Assembly: GCA_964612675.1 (NCBI GenBank)
Contig: CAZTDD010000021.1
Span: forward strand, 1 to 62,257
Direction: 5' to 3'
DNA: 62,257 nt
From: CAZTDD01 sp964612675
Lineage (GTDB): Bacteria > Hinthialibacterota > Hinthialibacteria > Hinthialibacterales > JAKPRU01
Shown here piece by piece: positions 60,286 to 62,257 of this stretch. A program made the translations under genes and the position numbers. The notes beneath the pieces were generated by a model. The model saw only the letters and a program-made list of their open reading frames with translations, did not search any database and was not told the DNA's origin. Numbering within the stretch: position 1 is the stretch's first letter; every line of letters begins with the position of its first letter.

Positions 60286-61359
60286 ATGCCTGAACGGATG
60301 ACCAGCCGTGAACGTGTCCTTGCCGCAATCCGGCATGAGGAGCCTGACCGGGTTCCGCTGGATTTTTGGGCGGAGGATGTTGTCTGGCAGCGGCTGCTTC
60401 GCGATTTGAACCTGCCTTCCAAACGCGCATTGCTCGAACGGTTCCATATCGACCTGCGTTGGTGCGATCACAGGTACACCGGGCCGGATTTCAGCGACTC
60501 CTCTCGGGGTATTGTCGAGAATATGTGGGGCGAGCGGTATCGCAGAGAGTCGGACGGCACGTTTGTCGCTTGCGGCGGAGCGCTCGACAAGGCTGCATCG
60601 TTCGAAGAAATCGAGAACCACCACTGGCCGAGCAACGACTGGGTCTCTCACGATCATCTCAAAAGACAGATTCAGCAGGATCGCGAGTACGCCATTCTGT
60701 ACGGATACGCGGATATCTGGCAGCGGGTGGCGATGGTCCGTGGGATGGACAATATGTTTATCGAAATGATCGAGCGTCCCGCCTGGGTCGACACTATGAC
60801 CGGCAAACTGACTGATTTCTATTTGGCGGATTGGGCACGGGCCGCCGAGAGCACCAATAACGGAATCGATATTTACTTCCTGATCAGCGATCTCGGCTCG
60901 CAGACCGGTCCGCTCATGAATCTCAGCTTGTTTCAGCGATTCATCAAACCGCGTGTTCGACAGATGGCCGAGCTGGTGCATTCGTTTGGAAAAAAGTTAT
61001 TGTTTCACTCGTGCGGGTCGGTGCGTTTGTATATTCGGGATTTGATCGAGGCGGGTGTTGACATTCTGAATCCGATCCAGCCGAGTTGTGTCGATATGGA
61101 ACCGGCGCAGCTGAAGGCGGATTTCGGCGCGGAGCTTTGTTTTCACGGCGGTGTGGACGTGCAGGATCTTCTGCCGCACGGTGCGCCGGCGGAGGTCCGT
61201 TCGGCGGTCCGCGATTTGATCGATACCATGCGTCGAGACGGCGGCTTCATCCTCTGCCCCAGCCATACGCTCATGCCGGATATCCCGACGGAGAATGTGG
61301 TAGGGATCTATGAGGAGGGGGTGTGTTCAACTCGTCATGCGTCTGAGGGGCCTTTGTGA
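60286..61359 (+). CDS. Uroporphyrinogen decarboxylase family protein
   Basis: A 357-residue TIM barrel of the URO-D/MtaA superfamily. The N-terminus TSRERVLAAIRHEEPDRVPL is typical of the non-haem members. LLFHSCGSVRLYIRDLIEAG has the His and Cys of the zinc site found in corrinoid methyltransferases, and FHGGVDVQDLLPHG closes the barrel. No haem genes are nearby, so a methyltransferase or unknown role is more likely than haem synthesis. The family is often found beside sugar and Gfo/Idh genes in similar genomes. Confidence 0.88.
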   Translation: MPERMTSRERVLAAIRHEEPDRVPLDFWAEDVVWQRLLRDLNLPSKRALLERFHIDLRWCDHRYTGPDFSDSSRGIVENMWGERYRRESDGTFVACGGALDKAASFEEIENHHWPSNDWVSHDHLKRQIQQDREYAILYGYADIWQRVAMVRGMDNMFIEMIERPAWVDTMTGKLTDFYLADWARAAESTNNGIDIYFLISDLGSQTGPLMNLSLFQRFIKPRVRQMAELVHSFGKKLLFHSCGSVRLYIRDLIEAGVDILNPIQPSCVDMEPAQLKADFGAELCFHGGVDVQDLLPHGAPAEVRSAVRDLIDTMRRDGGFILCPSHTLMPDIPTENVVGIYEEGVCSTRHASEGPL

Positions 61360-61391
61360 GGAAAAGCCATGAGATTACGGAGGGAAACGCC

Positions 61392-62257
61392 ATGCAGCTA
61401 TTAAAACTTCTCCGCGCGGAGAGGGATCTTCGAGACAGGATTCCTTATACGGCATACGAATGTGAGGCCCCCCTTGTACGACTTCGAGACGATGAGTTGA
61501 AGATAAACGATAACCCGGGCGAGGCCGAGAAGTTCGTGAGTTGTTTTGTGGAGGAATACCGACATGTGCCAGAGGAGATTGAACGCACAGCGTCACCCGT
61601 GCGAAGTCTTTACCGTGTGCACGGATACCTAGCTTGCGTGAAAGCAGATCTCATCCCCTATAGCCGAAAAACCGAGGAATCCATAAAGAGGATCATTGGT
61701 CAGTCGAGTATTGGAACGGAGACACGGCAACTTGCCTTGGCCACTCTCGAAGCATGCCTGTGGGTACGGTTCAGCATAACGTCCAGGTTTGAAGAGCGGG
61801 GCGTTGATGTTCACGTCCCTTCTTTTGACTTTCACAAATCCCTGCCGGCTGAAGTGCTCGCAGTGAATCCTCGGGACATACTCGTTTCCATTTGCCTGCC
61901 TTCGGGCGAGAGACTACAGAAAGAAATGTCTTCACAGGATGTTGGTGAGATGGTTCATGCGTTGGAACCCGGCGCAGAATTGTCTGTTCGACTTGTCGGA
62001 CGAGCTACACTCTCTCCAGAGAATCAAGCCCTGAATCACGGTCGTGATACTGATATAATAGGAGTAGAGGACGCCAAAGAGGTCGGTTACGACTTATGGC
62101 AGAAGGTATTATCGGTGTCTCCTGAAACTGAACTTGTGGAGAGCCGACAAACTGAAAGCGAAGACGGTCAAGAAATCATGCCAAACAAGGCGTACGAGAC
62201 ATATTTGGCGCACGAGGAAGATCTCCTACGAGACCACGCAGGAGAGTATGTGTGGAT
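61392..62257 (+). CDS. Hypothetical protein, truncated by the window edge
   Basis: An open frame of at least 288 codons that runs off the end. GGAGG lies seven bases before ATG 61392. The protein begins MQLLKLLRAERDLRDRIPY, is soluble and mixed alpha/beta, and I do not recognise the main domain. The last visible part, AHEEDLLRDHAGEYVW, looks like the start of a DUF5678-type unit. It follows the URO-D gene by 32 bp. Confidence 0.6.
   Translation, partial: MQLLKLLRAERDLRDRIPYTAYECEAPLVRLRDDELKINDNPGEAEKFVSCFVEEYRHVPEEIERTASPVRSLYRVHGYLACVKADLIPYSRKTEESIKRIIGQSSIGTETRQLALATLEACLWVRFSITSRFEERGVDVHVPSFDFHKSLPAEVLAVNPRDILVSICLPSGERLQKEMSSQDVGEMVHALEPGAELSVRLVGRATLSPENQALNHGRDTDIIGVEDAKEVGYDLWQKVLSVSPETELVESRQTESEDGQEIMPNKAYETYLAHEEDLLRDHAGEYVW

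Noticed and set aside
1..62257. tRNA, rRNA, tmRNA, RNase P RNA or riboswitches
   Set aside because: The larger gaps were read for conserved cores and cloverleaf arms and none was convincing. The rib operon leader is too short for an FMN riboswitch.

Overview
The window is bacterial chromosome from a Gram-negative, probably uncultivated lineage. It carries lipoproteins with lipoboxes, a beta-barrel-type outer membrane protein, type IV pilus parts, S41 and M20 peptidases, a dockerin-like protein and many saccharide-active or DUF1080/CBM9/URO-D type genes. That mixture is typical of candidate phyla such as Hydrogenedentes or Sumerlaeota and of the planctomycete/Lentisphaera neighbourhood. This placement is inference from family content only; no rRNA or tRNA gene was found. 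Gene density is ordinary, but the intergenic DNA is unusually rich in short palindromic repeats.

Layout. 1-5.7 kb: GT2 glycosyltransferase, Gfo/Idh/MocA oxidoreductase, a broken CheB-CheR gene, a DUF1080 protein and an HD-domain protein. 5.8-16.6 kb: a minus-strand set for surface glycans or plant-type polysaccharide, namely a CBM9-like/DUF5916 outer-membrane protein, a tiny zinc-ribbon protein, a GT-C membrane glycosyltransferase, a GH78 alpha-L-rhamnosidase, a SASA acetylesterase and a large DUF6259-like protein. 16.8-25.5 kb: a DUF2335 pair, then a histidine kinase and an odd XRE-REC-AAA+ regulator. These are divergent from a dockerin-bearing propeller-like protein and a Ser/Arg-rich lipoprotein that ends at a clear terminator. 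25.7-29.6 kb: a tightly overlapping run of unknown protein, PIN nuclease, HAD phosphatase and GH10 xylanase, followed by a methyltransferase.

29.8-40 kb: argJ, a GT4 glycosyltransferase, a PilT/PilU ATPase, YjbQ, a DUF2723-like membrane protein interrupted in frame by a tandem array of repeats, a PilZ-like protein and a hybrid PAS kinase. 40.5-50.5 kb: a penicillin-acylase-family Ntn hydrolase, a repeat-rich gap with a gene remnant, a phosphoribosyltransferase overlapping nicotinate phosphoribosyltransferase, an isomerase-ribD-ribE run, a pseudopilin, a CBM9-like protein and rubredoxin. 50.6-54.6 kb: the conserved rpmH-rnpA-yidD-yidC-jag cluster. 54.7-62.3 kb: S41 peptidase, M20 dipeptidase, a zinc-ribbon protein with a histone-H1-like Lys tail, an FG-GAP protein, a URO-D family protein and a partial gene at the edge.

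The most striking observations are: (1) about 740 bp of interspersed-repeat DNA that sits inside a membrane-protein gene and keeps the frame open, because successive repeat units differ by multiples of three; (2) at least five families of palindromic repeats, one of them 133-138 bp with perfect 10-bp terminal inverted repeats in one copy; (3) an NtrC-like regulator with an N-terminal Cro/C1 DNA-binding domain that has lost GAFTGA, the REC lysine and the C-terminal HTH; (4) a PIN nuclease translationally coupled to a large unrecognised partner; and (5) proteins with eukaryote-like low-complexity tails (SR-rich, RGG-like, Lys/Ala-rich).
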